64,000 nucleotides of DNA, from contig CATOMC010000013.1 in assembly GCA_951801245.1 (NCBI GenBank), positions 4,191 through 68,190 on the forward strand, in the 5' to 3' direction. The number at the start of each line of letters is the position of its first letter. The first letter of the stretch is position 1. The notes under the pieces were generated by a model, which saw only the letters and a program-made list of their open reading frames with translations, did not search any database and was not told the DNA's origin. The translations under genes and the position numbers were made by a program. Of this stretch, positions 36,975-45,405 are shown one piece after another. Source of the stretch: an uncultured Lachnospiraceae bacterium (lineage in GTDB: Bacteria; Bacillota_A; Clostridia; Lachnospirales; Lachnospiraceae).

Positions 36975-39290
36975 ATGACGACAGAAGAAAAGAAAGATAT
37001 CATTTTTGATGATGGCAGAATAGAATCGATTGAAGAATTTCAGACTCCCGGAGCGCTTTACGAGGAGCTTATTATTCGTGTGCGCAAATATCACCCCTCA
37101 ACAGATATCAGTCTGATCAGCAAAGCATACCAAATTGCATCTGATGCACATAAAGGCCAGGCGCGTAAGTCGGGAGAGCCTTATATTATTCATCCGCTGT
37201 ATGTGGCGATTATCCTCGCTGATCTGGAACTCGATAAAGAGACGATCGTGGCAGGGCTTCTGCATGATGTGGTGGAAGACACGATCATGACGGATGAGGA
37301 GATCAAAGAAGAGTTCGGGCAGGACGTTGCCCTGTTGGTAGACGGCGTTACCAAACTGGAAAAGCTGAATTTCCATGGAGAACATGGGAATCAGGACAGG
37401 GATGCGGAGAAGCTGGAGCGGCAGGCGGAGAATCTGCGTAAGATGTTTCTTGCCATGGCGAAGGATATCCGGGTGATTTTGATCAAACTGGCGGACAGAC
37501 TTCATAATATGCGGACGCTGCAGCACATGCGCCCGGAGAAACAGCAGGAGATTGCCAGAGAAACGCTGGATATCTATTCCCCCATTGCACAGCGCCTTGG
37601 TATTTCCAAAATCAAAGTAGAGTTAGACGATTTGTCTTTAAAATATCTGGAACCCGAGGCATATTATGATCTGGTAGATAAGATCGCGGTGAGAAAGAGT
37701 GTGCGGGAACGCTACATTCAGACCATCGTGGATGAGGTCAGTGTGCACATTAAAAACGCGGGTATCAAAGCACAAATCGATGGCCGGATCAAGCATTTTT
37801 TCAGTATTTATAAGAAAATGAAGAATCAGAACAAGTCCATCGACCAGATTTACGATCTGTTTGCCGTGCGGATTATCGTGGATACGGTGAAAGACTGTTA
37901 TGCTGCGCTTGGCGTGATTCACGAGATGTATAAGCCGATTCCCGGCCGTTTTAAGGATTATATCGCCATGCCCAAATCCAATATGTACCAGTCTTTACAC
38001 ACCACACTGATCGGTACCAGCGGCCAGCCGTTCGAGATTCAGATCCGTACTTATGAAATGCACAAGGCGGCGGAGTATGGGATAGCCGCCCACTGGAAAT
38101 ATAAAGAAGCGTCCGACGGTAAGAAGGTGGAGTCGCAGGAGGAAGAGAAACTGGTATGGCTGCGGCAGATTCTGGAATGGCAGCAGGATATGTCGGATAA
38201 CAAAGAATTCATGAATCTGTTGAAGGACGACCTGAATCTCTTTGCGGATAATGTATACTGCTTTACGCCCACAGGAGATGTCAAGAGCCTTCCGGCAGGT
38301 TCCACGCCCATAGATTTTGCCTACAGCATCCACAGTGCGGTCGGCAATAAGATGATTGGCGCCAGAGTTAACGGTAAACTGGTGACCATAGATTATGAGA
38401 TCAAAAACGGTGACCGGGTGGAGATTATGACGTCCCAGAACTCCAAGGGGCCAAGCCGTGACTGGCTGAACGTGGTCAAGAGCACCCAGGCCAAGAATAA
38501 GATCAATCAATGGTTTAAGAATGAACTGAAAGAAGATAATATTGTCAAGGGACGCGAACTGATCAACGCATATTGTAAGGCCAAGTCCATCAATACGGCA
38601 GATGTCCTGACACAGAAATATGAAGAAGCCATTATGAAGAAATATGGTTTCCAGAACTGGGATTCTGTGCTTGCGGCGGTGGGACACGGCGGATTGAAAG
38701 AAGGACAGATTGTCAACCGTATGCGGGAGTTGTATGACAACGACCATAAGCGAGAGATGACCGATGCCGAGGTGATGGCGGAGATCGAAGGCAATGTGCA
38801 GAGCAACAGGAACCGCCCGGGCAAGAACAGCAGCGCGATCGTGGTCAAAGGAGTCCATGATGTGGCGGTGCGCTTTTCCAAGTGCTGCAGTCCGGTGCCT
38901 GGGGATGAGATCGTAGGATTTGTCACCAGGGGAAGAGGCATCTCCATTCACCGGACGGACTGTGTCAATCTGATGAACCTGCCGGAGCTAGACAGACATC
39001 GGCTGATCGATGCGGAGTGGCAGCAGACAGACGATCAGCAGAGCAATGAAAAGTATTTTGCTGAGATTAATATTTATGCCAATAACAGAAACGGACTTCT
39101 GGCGGATGTGTCCAGGGCGTTGACGGAGAAGAATATTGACATTCTGGCTTTGAACACCCGGGCCAACAAGCAGGGGACCGCGACCATGTCTGTCAGTTTC
39201 GAGATCAGCAGCAGGGAGGAACTGCAGCGTGTGATTGAGAAAATAAGAACGATTGACAGTGTGATCGATATTGAGAGGACAACAGGTTGA
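36975..39290 (+). CDS. rel: Bifunctional (p)ppGpp synthetase/hydrolase
   Basis: 771 residues, long Rel form. In order: HD hydrolase domain (about 50-200) with intact LLHDVVEDT; synthetase domain (about 235-360) with FKDYIAMPKSNMYQSLHTT; TGS domain (about 400-465; FTPTGDVKSLPAGSTPIDFA); zinc-finger region with KCCSPVPGDEIVGF; C-terminal ACT domain. Both hydrolase and synthetase motifs are present, so it makes and degrades the stringent-response alarmone and senses ribosomes through the C-terminal half. Shine-Dalgarno is weak for ATG 36975. The metallo-hydrolase gene follows after 68 bases. Confidence 0.97.
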   Translation: MTTEEKKDIIFDDGRIESIEEFQTPGALYEELIIRVRKYHPSTDISLISKAYQIASDAHKGQARKSGEPYIIHPLYVAIILADLELDKETIVAGLLHDVVEDTIMTDEEIKEEFGQDVALLVDGVTKLEKLNFHGEHGNQDRDAEKLERQAENLRKMFLAMAKDIRVILIKLADRLHNMRTLQHMRPEKQQEIARETLDIYSPIAQRLGISKIKVELDDLSLKYLEPEAYYDLVDKIAVRKSVRERYIQTIVDEVSVHIKNAGIKAQIDGRIKHFFSIYKKMKNQNKSIDQIYDLFAVRIIVDTVKDCYAALGVIHEMYKPIPGRFKDYIAMPKSNMYQSLHTTLIGTSGQPFEIQIRTYEMHKAAEYGIAAHWKYKEASDGKKVESQEEEKLVWLRQILEWQQDMSDNKEFMNLLKDDLNLFADNVYCFTPTGDVKSLPAGSTPIDFAYSIHSAVGNKMIGARVNGKLVTIDYEIKNGDRVEIMTSQNSKGPSRDWLNVVKSTQAKNKINQWFKNELKEDNIVKGRELINAYCKAKSINTADVLTQKYEEAIMKKYGFQNWDSVLAAVGHGGLKEGQIVNRMRELYDNDHKREMTDAEVMAEIEGNVQSNRNRPGKNSSAIVVKGVHDVAVRFSKCCSPVPGDEIVGFVTRGRGISIHRTDCVNLMNLPELDRHRLIDAEWQQTDDQQSNEKYFAEINIYANNRNGLLADVSRALTEKNIDILALNTRANKQGTATMSVSFEISSREELQRVIEKIRTIDSVIDIERTTG

Positions 39291-39358
39291 CATAATATGT
39301 GGCCGTGAAAATCGTGTACCAGAGAAAGATGCGATGAGAGGGCAAAGAAGGAGAGACA

Positions 39359-39991
39359 ATGTCAGATTTGAAAATCGGCAGACTCATGTTGGGCATCTGC
39401 CAGACCAACTGTTATTTTGTGTACCGGGAGGGGAGTCATGATGTGATTTTCTTTGACCCGGCGGATAAGGGCGACTATATTTATGAATCCTTAAAAGAAA
39501 AGGGCTTTTCGGTCAAGGGGATTCTTCTTACACACGGGCATTTCGACCATATCTGGGGGACCAATAAGCTGCGGGAGTTATCCGGCGCGCCCATTTATGC
39601 GTACGAGGAAGAGAAAGTATTGTGTGAAGATGCAGTGACGAATGTATCCGATCAGGTGGGCCGGCCTTATACGGTGATACCGGACAGGTATCTGAAAGAT
39701 AAGGAAGAGATCACCATTGCGGGCATGACCTGCAAGCTGATCGCTACCCCGGGCCATACGGTGGGAAGCTGCTGTTATTACTTTGAGGAGGCAGGCATTC
39801 TGGTGGCGGGGGATACGCTGTTCCAGGATTCTGTGGGCAGGACGGATCTGGCCACAGGCAGCATGAGTGCGCTGGTACGTTCCATCAAAGAGAGGCTGTT
39901 TGTACTGCCGGATGAGACAAAGGTCTATCCGGGCCATGGGGAAGTGACATCGATCGGAGAAGAGAAGAAGTACAATCCTTTTGTACAATAG
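39359..39991 (+). CDS. Metallo-beta-lactamase-fold hydrolase (glyoxalase II-like)
   Basis: 210 residues. The metal motif THGHFDHIWG (H59, H61, D63, H64) and the downstream ATPGHTVGSCCYYF and YPGHGEVTSIGEE supply ligands for a binuclear metal centre. The fold is that of the small glyoxalase II-like hydrolases that often follow rel in Clostridia; substrate unknown. AAGGAG precedes the ATG by about six bases. Confidence 0.92.
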   Translation: MSDLKIGRLMLGICQTNCYFVYREGSHDVIFFDPADKGDYIYESLKEKGFSVKGILLTHGHFDHIWGTNKLRELSGAPIYAYEEEKVLCEDAVTNVSDQVGRPYTVIPDRYLKDKEEITIAGMTCKLIATPGHTVGSCCYYFEEAGILVAGDTLFQDSVGRTDLATGSMSALVRSIKERLFVLPDETKVYPGHGEVTSIGEEKKYNPFVQ

Positions 39992-40199
39992 GAGATTTAG
40001 AGGAAAAGACCGGCAGCAGGGTTAAGGCCGGACAGATTCGTTTCTGTACAAAATACAGAGCGGAAACGGGGATAAAGATGGCGGTTGAGTCGGGTTCAAT
40101 CGCCTGTTTTGTGTAAGAAATGTAAAAAGCAGCAGGAAGATTATCCGGATATAGGTAAGAATATAAATATTGTCAGGCTATGGAAAGGCGGGAGGCGTC

Positions 40200-40961
40200 A
40201 TGGATGGGACAGTTGCGCAGACGAAGACACAGGGATTAAACCGCGATCTGATCAAATATATTGCCATGGTGACCATGTTGCTCAATCATATTGCGCATGT
40301 GTTTCTGATACCGGGCACTGTGATACACGAGATCTTTGAGGATGCGGGATATTTTACGGCGCCGGTCATGTGCTACTTTCTGGTGGAAGGGTATGCATAC
40401 ACCAGATCCAAAGTCAGATATGGTTTGCGGCTTCTTTTGTTTACCGCGATATCTCAGATTCCTTTTTATCTGGCCCTTCGAATGGCGGTGCCGGGTCTGG
40501 CCTTTACGTTTAATATGTTCTATACGCTGTTTTGTTCTTTCTTACTTCTGGTGGCACGGGAGCGTATACACAATCCCAGATGGCGCGGAGTGGTCTGCGG
40601 GATGCTCATATTTGTCACAATCATCGGAGACTGGCAGATTTTTGCGGCTTTGTTGGTGTATCTGTTAGCGGAGAACTGGGGTGATCGGAAGAAGATGATG
40701 ATGAACTACGGGATGATCGCGTTGATCTACTGTCTGTTCATTACCAGAAATTATATGTGGGACGGTTACGGTTTGCCGGTTTCGCTGATCCACGGTATTC
40801 TGGGGTGTCTTGGGATCGTGGCGGCAGGCATTACGGTATTGTTTGGTTATAACGGCAGGCGGGCGGAACATGGAAAGAACTTTTCCAAGTGGTTCTTTTA
40901 CCTGTTTTATCCGGTGCATTTACTGGTATTGTATTGGGTGTCTGTCTGCATCACGGGGTGA
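40200..40961 (+). CDS. TraX-family membrane protein
   Basis: About 253 residues from ATG 40200, with GGGAGG six bases upstream. The start LIKYIAMVTMLLNHIAHVF is the signature of the TraX family (PF05857), named after the F-plasmid pilin acetylase. Seven to eight hydrophobic segments follow, including YTRSKVRYGLRLLLFTAISQ. Chromosomal Firmicute members are probably membrane acyltransferases, but no substrate is known and there are no conjugation genes here. The 208-base gap before it holds no other gene. Confidence 0.85.
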   Translation: MDGTVAQTKTQGLNRDLIKYIAMVTMLLNHIAHVFLIPGTVIHEIFEDAGYFTAPVMCYFLVEGYAYTRSKVRYGLRLLLFTAISQIPFYLALRMAVPGLAFTFNMFYTLFCSFLLLVARERIHNPRWRGVVCGMLIFVTIIGDWQIFAALLVYLLAENWGDRKKMMMNYGMIALIYCLFITRNYMWDGYGLPVSLIHGILGCLGIVAAGITVLFGYNGRRAEHGKNFSKWFFYLFYPVHLLVLYWVSVCITG

Positions 40962-41137
40962 CAGATCCTGCGGTGTGTCCGGGTACAAAGAGACGAAGGG
41001 CGTAACGGTTACATAGTCCGGGCCAGACGCAGCAGTATCAGGCTTGAAAACACTTCGCCAAGTACTGGTAGTATTACAGCATTGAGACAAGTTTCGCAAT
41101 TACCTGGAGTATGAAGTAAAGAAAGGAAAGGCAGAAC

Positions 41138-42484
41138 ATGGCACAGGAAGCAGCAGACAGACAACAGAAGATACGTTCCCTTGCGGCACAGATCCTTAAG
41201 CTTTCCCATGACGGGCTTTTGATCAATCTGCGCTTTCTGGATACAGCGCTTGCCAGACTTGAGGTGGAGTGCCGGGAAAACACAGGCGCGCATCTCTATG
41301 ACGGACAAAAGCTGTATTACGATCCGGCGCTTCTGCTTAAGCAGTACGAGGCGGAACCCGGGTATGCGGCCAGGCTTTATCTTCATACGCTGTTACACTG
41401 TATCTTTTACCATGGTTTTCAGACGGATAAGCTGGGGCCGGCATACTGGGATCTGGCCACGGATATTGCAGTGGAGAACACCATTTTGGAGATTGATATC
41501 CACCCGGCCAGAGTATCTTCTGACGAAACCCTGCGGGGTAGGCTGGAACTGTTACGAAAGCAGGCCGGCGGCCTGACGGCGGAGAAGATATACCGGCACT
41601 TCCGCATAGAGGAGCCGTCCTTGAAGGCAGTAAGCGAGTGGCGAAGACTCTGTCATTATGATGAACACATTTACTGGGACAGGAAAGAAGAACTGGAATT
41701 GTCCCAGACTGAGTGGCGCAAGATCAGCGAGCGCATTAAGACGGATCTTAAGAGTTTTAGCAAGGATAAGAATCATGCCGAGAGTATGTCGGAAAATCTG
41801 GGGGAGGCCACCAGGGAACGCTATGATTACAGCGATTTCTTGAGACGGTTTATGGTACTTGGCGAGTCCATCCAGGTCAACGACGAGGAATTTGACTATA
41901 TTTATTATACCTATGGACTGCAGACGTACGGCAATATGCCGTTGGTGGAGCCGCTTGAATACTGCGACACCAATAGGATCAAGGATTTTGTGATCGCCAT
42001 CGACACCTCCGCATCCTGCCGGGGCAGGATTGTGCAGTCGTTCTTACAAAAGACTTATAACATTATGCAGGAGCGGGAGAACTTCTTTGCCAAGATCAAT
42101 GTCCATATCATCCAGTGTGACAGTGAGATACAGCAGGATATCAAAATCACACAGAAAGAAGACTTTGACAGGTTTATCAGACAGGGGAAACTGACCGGTT
42201 TCGGTTCCACGGATTTCAGGCCCGTCTTCCAGTATGTGGAGGAACTGCAAAAGGCAGGGGAATTTGAGGACTTAAAGGGGCTGATCTATTTCACGGACGG
42301 GTATGGGATCTATCCGGAGCGGATGCCGGACTATGAGGTGGCCTTTGTATTCTTGAACGAAGATGAGAACCGGCCGAAGGTACCGCCGTGGGCGATCCGC
42401 CTGGTGTTAGGGGAAGAGGAGATCGAAGCTTTCGAGGAAGAAAGAAGCAAAGAGGAAAAAGGTGAGGAGTGTGCGGCCATATGA
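41138..42484 (+). CDS. VWA-domain / DUF2201-like putative metallopeptidase protein
   Basis: 448 residues. The N-terminal half resembles the DUF2201 metallopeptidase-like domain, but the zinc motif reads H83-T-L-L-H87 where HExxH is expected, so the catalytic glutamate is missing. The C-terminal half (about 280-430) is a von Willebrand A-like domain; the MIDAS metal site begins D289-T-S-A-S and a second conserved part is GLIYFTDGYG. Such proteins pair with MoxR ATPases. The next gene starts inside its stop codon (ATGA), so the two are translationally coupled. AAAGGAAAGG precedes the ATG. Confidence 0.82.
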   Translation: MAQEAADRQQKIRSLAAQILKLSHDGLLINLRFLDTALARLEVECRENTGAHLYDGQKLYYDPALLLKQYEAEPGYAARLYLHTLLHCIFYHGFQTDKLGPAYWDLATDIAVENTILEIDIHPARVSSDETLRGRLELLRKQAGGLTAEKIYRHFRIEEPSLKAVSEWRRLCHYDEHIYWDRKEELELSQTEWRKISERIKTDLKSFSKDKNHAESMSENLGEATRERYDYSDFLRRFMVLGESIQVNDEEFDYIYYTYGLQTYGNMPLVEPLEYCDTNRIKDFVIAIDTSASCRGRIVQSFLQKTYNIMQERENFFAKINVHIIQCDSEIQQDIKITQKEDFDRFIRQGKLTGFGSTDFRPVFQYVEELQKAGEFEDLKGLIYFTDGYGIYPERMPDYEVAFVFLNEDENRPKVPPWAIRLVLGEEEIEAFEEERSKEEKGEECAAI

Positions 42485-43995
42485 ATATCAAAGAAGCCAA
42501 GAATTATATCAAGGATACGGTTACCTTATATCTGAAAAAGGATGAAGAGGGGGAATATAGGATTCCGGTGGTCAGACAGCGTCCGGTGTTCCTGCTGGGG
42601 GCGCCCGGGATCGGCAAGACGGCCATTATGGAACAGATTGCTCAGGAACTTGGCATCGCGCTGGTATCCTATTCCATGACCCATCATACCAGGCAGTCGG
42701 CGCTGGGGCTTCCTTTTATCACGCACAAGGAGTATGGGGGTGTCTCCTATGATGTGTCGGAGTATACCATGAGCGAGATCATCGCTTCCATTTATGATGT
42801 GATGGCGGCAAGCGGCATCAAAGAGGGCATCTTATTCTTAGACGAGATCAACTGCGTCTCGGAAACGCTTGCACCCTCTATGCTGCAATTTCTGCAGTAT
42901 AAAGTGTTTGGCAGGCACAGTGTACCGGAGGGCTGGGTCATAGTGACGGCCGGCAATCCACCGGAGTATAATAAGTCCGTGCGGGAGTTTGATGTGGTGA
43001 CCTTAGACAGGATGAAGATTCTGGAAGTGGAGGCCGAGTATGAGATTTGGCGGGAGTATGCCAAAGAAAGGGGCATCCACACGGCAATCCTAAACTATCT
43101 GGATATGAAGAAGGAAGACTTCTATCAGGTGGAGACAACGGTGCGGGGCAGAGATTACGTTACGGCCAGAGGCTGGGAGGATTTGTCGCAGATACTCCTT
43201 CTGTATGAAGAGGAGGGACTTGCCGTGGAGGAGACCCTGGTGGGACAGTATCTTCGCAGTGCCCGCGTGGCCAGGGAATTTACGGCTTATTATGATCTGT
43301 ATCAAAAATATCAGAACGATTACCGGGTGGAAGACATACTAACTGGAAGAGTCAACGAGCAGGTAAAAGATAAGGCAAGGAAAGCGGGATTCGATGAGCG
43401 CCTGTCCCTGATGGGGATGCTGATCGACCAGATACAGCAGGAAATCCGGGAAAACATGCAGACGTCAGCGATGCTGCAGGAATTGATGAATCCTTTAAAG
43501 GCACTCAAGACTAAGGCGCAGGAAGGCAGCGCTTTGGAGTTGGGAAATATGCTCAGGCAGCAGGTGCAGGCCAGACAGCAGACCTATGAGTCCCTGCTTG
43601 CGGCAGGGGCCCTGTCTTTGAAGGAAAAGAAGAAGAGTCGCGCTATCATCGGCTTTTTGCAGGAATGTGAGAAAATGCTCCTGATGGTGGATGCAGAAAG
43701 CGGTCAGGATGCCTTTGGGCGGATCCGGGAAAAATTTGACGCACGGGTAGAACGGTACAAGCGGGAGACTGGGCAGGTACAAGAGAGGCTTCATTTTCTG
43801 TTTGCTTTTGTGGAAGATACGTTTGGCAGCGGGAATGAAATGCTGGTGCTTTTGACAGAATGCACCGTGCAGGCTGACTGTGCGGCGTTTATCAGTGCCT
43901 ATGGCTGTGAAGAGTATACCAGGCATAACGAAGAGCTGATGCTGACGGAGAGAGGGGATGCGCTTCTTGGGCAGATACGGGAACTTGCGCTGTAG
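42481..43995 (+). CDS. MoxR-type AAA+ ATPase
   Basis: About 504 residues from ATG 42481, overlapping the previous stop by four bases. Walker A is G40-APGIGKT, Walker B is LFLDEINC (D121, E122), and the sensor region is VIVTAGNPPEYN. The AAA core takes up about 1-320; the C-terminal 180 residues are helical with heptad-like Leu/Gln patterns and resemble no domain I know. MoxR ATPases remodel or metal-load partner complexes with VWA proteins, fitting the coupled gene upstream. Confidence 0.9.
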   Translation: MNIKEAKNYIKDTVTLYLKKDEEGEYRIPVVRQRPVFLLGAPGIGKTAIMEQIAQELGIALVSYSMTHHTRQSALGLPFITHKEYGGVSYDVSEYTMSEIIASIYDVMAASGIKEGILFLDEINCVSETLAPSMLQFLQYKVFGRHSVPEGWVIVTAGNPPEYNKSVREFDVVTLDRMKILEVEAEYEIWREYAKERGIHTAILNYLDMKKEDFYQVETTVRGRDYVTARGWEDLSQILLLYEEEGLAVEETLVGQYLRSARVAREFTAYYDLYQKYQNDYRVEDILTGRVNEQVKDKARKAGFDERLSLMGMLIDQIQQEIRENMQTSAMLQELMNPLKALKTKAQEGSALELGNMLRQQVQARQQTYESLLAAGALSLKEKKKSRAIIGFLQECEKMLLMVDAESGQDAFGRIREKFDARVERYKRETGQVQERLHFLFAFVEDTFGSGNEMLVLLTECTVQADCAAFISAYGCEEYTRHNEELMLTERGDALLGQIRELAL

Positions 43996-44070
43996 GAGAC
44001 ATGCGAAGAGCTGTTTGGCAGGACAGATGCTTCGGTTATCATTTGGCTTTCGGGAAGGTGATAGTATCAT

Positions 44071-45015
44071 ATGATCAGGAATCTGGAGACGCAGCAGGGA
44101 AGCCTGCAATATGAGATTGTTGAAAAGGCAGCAGTGATCACCGCTTACAGCGGCCGGGATGTGGAACTTGAGATGCCGGAAACGATAGAGGGCTTACCGG
44201 TGGTATGGATTGGCAAGAAAGCCTTTCTGAGTAATAAAGTACTTCGTAAAATAACACTGCCACAGCACCTTGCGGGTATCGGTGACTGGGCTTTTGCTTA
44301 TTGTGCGCGGCTTGAGCAGGTAACGCTTTCTTATCACCGGATCGAGATGGGGCAGGGGGTCTTTAAAGAATGCGGGCAGCTTATGCAGATAGAGAGCAGA
44401 AGGGATACCTTGCAAAAGACTGCAAAGGATACAGAAAATGGCACCTTTGACGAGGGCCGGGACAAAGATCTGGCCTGTTTGCTTGCGGCGGCGGTAAATC
44501 ATCTGGATGCTTTTTATCTCTTTGATCTGGAAAACGTGGGGACCAAAGGCTGGCTTGCCGGGTGGGATGCGAGAGCCAGAACCCTGATGGACAAGCAGGA
44601 CAGTGACGGATTCTCCAAAATGCTTCTGTGCGGCGAGGAAGACTATGGCAGCAGGGAGAATGATCTGGGATATTATATGGAACAGAAGCGGCGCAGTAAA
44701 GTGCGGCTTGCCATGCTAAGGCTCATGCATGATTATGGGCTGGAAGAGAACATGCGAAAGAGCCTTAAAGAGTATCTACTTTCTCATATCAAAGGATGTG
44801 AAACGGAAGAGACCTGGCAGGTGGTGCTTGAAGAACATGGGGACGACAAGGCTTACTATGAGTTTCTGACGGATCTTGGCGGCGTGACGGAAAATAACTT
44901 CGCGGATATGATGCAGGATATGGGACAGCAGCACACGGAGATGAAGGCGTATCTGATGCGGTATCATGAGAGGATTCGTGACAAAAAGGATGCTTTTTCT
45001 CAATTTTGTCTGTAA
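44071..45015 (+). CDS. Leucine-rich-repeat (LRR_5-like) protein with helical C-terminus
   Basis: 314 residues. The N-terminal part (about 15-110) has BspA-type LRR_5 units: VVWIGKKAFLSNKVLRKITL then LAGIGDWAFAYCARLEQVTL. The remainder (about 120-314) is helical and charged, with no recognised domain. There is no signal peptide, so the protein is cytoplasmic, unlike most BspA-type surface proteins. It lies 75 bases after the MoxR gene and is likely the third member of that unit, perhaps its target adaptor. GGGAAGGTG lies ten bases before ATG 44071. Confidence 0.75.
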   Translation: MIRNLETQQGSLQYEIVEKAAVITAYSGRDVELEMPETIEGLPVVWIGKKAFLSNKVLRKITLPQHLAGIGDWAFAYCARLEQVTLSYHRIEMGQGVFKECGQLMQIESRRDTLQKTAKDTENGTFDEGRDKDLACLLAAAVNHLDAFYLFDLENVGTKGWLAGWDARARTLMDKQDSDGFSKMLLCGEEDYGSRENDLGYYMEQKRRSKVRLAMLRLMHDYGLEENMRKSLKEYLLSHIKGCETEETWQVVLEEHGDDKAYYEFLTDLGGVTENNFADMMQDMGQQHTEMKAYLMRYHERIRDKKDAFSQFCL

Positions 45016-45101
45016 ATGCCGGTGAGATTATAAATCTGGGACTTGCATATGGAAGCATTCTATGGTATGATAGCGACTGTATGATATTAGGAGGTGTAGA
45101 G

Positions 45102-45341
45102 ATGGGAGCACTTAGAATCGTATTGACGATCGTATATATTCTTATATGTGTGGCGCTTGTTGTCCTGGTACTGATGCAGGAAGGCAAGACAGCCGGCCTT
45201 GGCGCGGTGAGCGGTGCAGCCGAAACCTATTGGGGTAAGAACAAAGGACGTTCCATGGAGGGCAAACTGGTCAAAATCACGACGGGTCTTGCAGTTGGTT
45301 TCATGGTATTGGCAGTTGTCCTGAACCTGACCTTGTTTTAG
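45102..45341 (+). CDS. secG: Preprotein translocase subunit SecG
   Basis: 79 residues from ATG 45102 with AGGAGG about seven bases upstream. Two membrane segments (about 3-23 and 57-77) flank the conserved VLVLMQEGKTAGLGAVSG loop. It helps the SecYEG channel. The position directly before rnr and smpB matches other Firmicutes. Confidence 0.95.
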   Translation: MGALRIVLTIVYILICVALVVLVLMQEGKTAGLGAVSGAAETYWGKNKGRSMEGKLVKITTGLAVGFMVLAVVLNLTLF

Positions 45342-45348
45342 ACGGACG

Positions 45349-45377
45349 AAAGCACTCTTGCAGAAGGGTGCTTTTTT
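45349..45377 (+). terminator. secG terminator
   Basis: AAAGCACTCTT pairs with AAGGGTGCTTT (one G-U), followed by T residues. It separates secG from rnr. Confidence 0.85.
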
Positions 45378-45405
45378 GATGAAAAAAGTTTGAATGGGAG
45401 AGAAA

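Noticed and set aside
37995..38951. 318-codon open frame antisense to rel
   Set aside because: No ribosome binding site or family motifs; the plus-strand rel frame is complete and conserved through the whole region.
40200..40961. TraX-like gene as evidence of a conjugative element
   Set aside because: No relaxase, pilus or integrase genes lie nearby, and the neighbours are core genes; chromosomal TraX homologues are common in Firmicutes.
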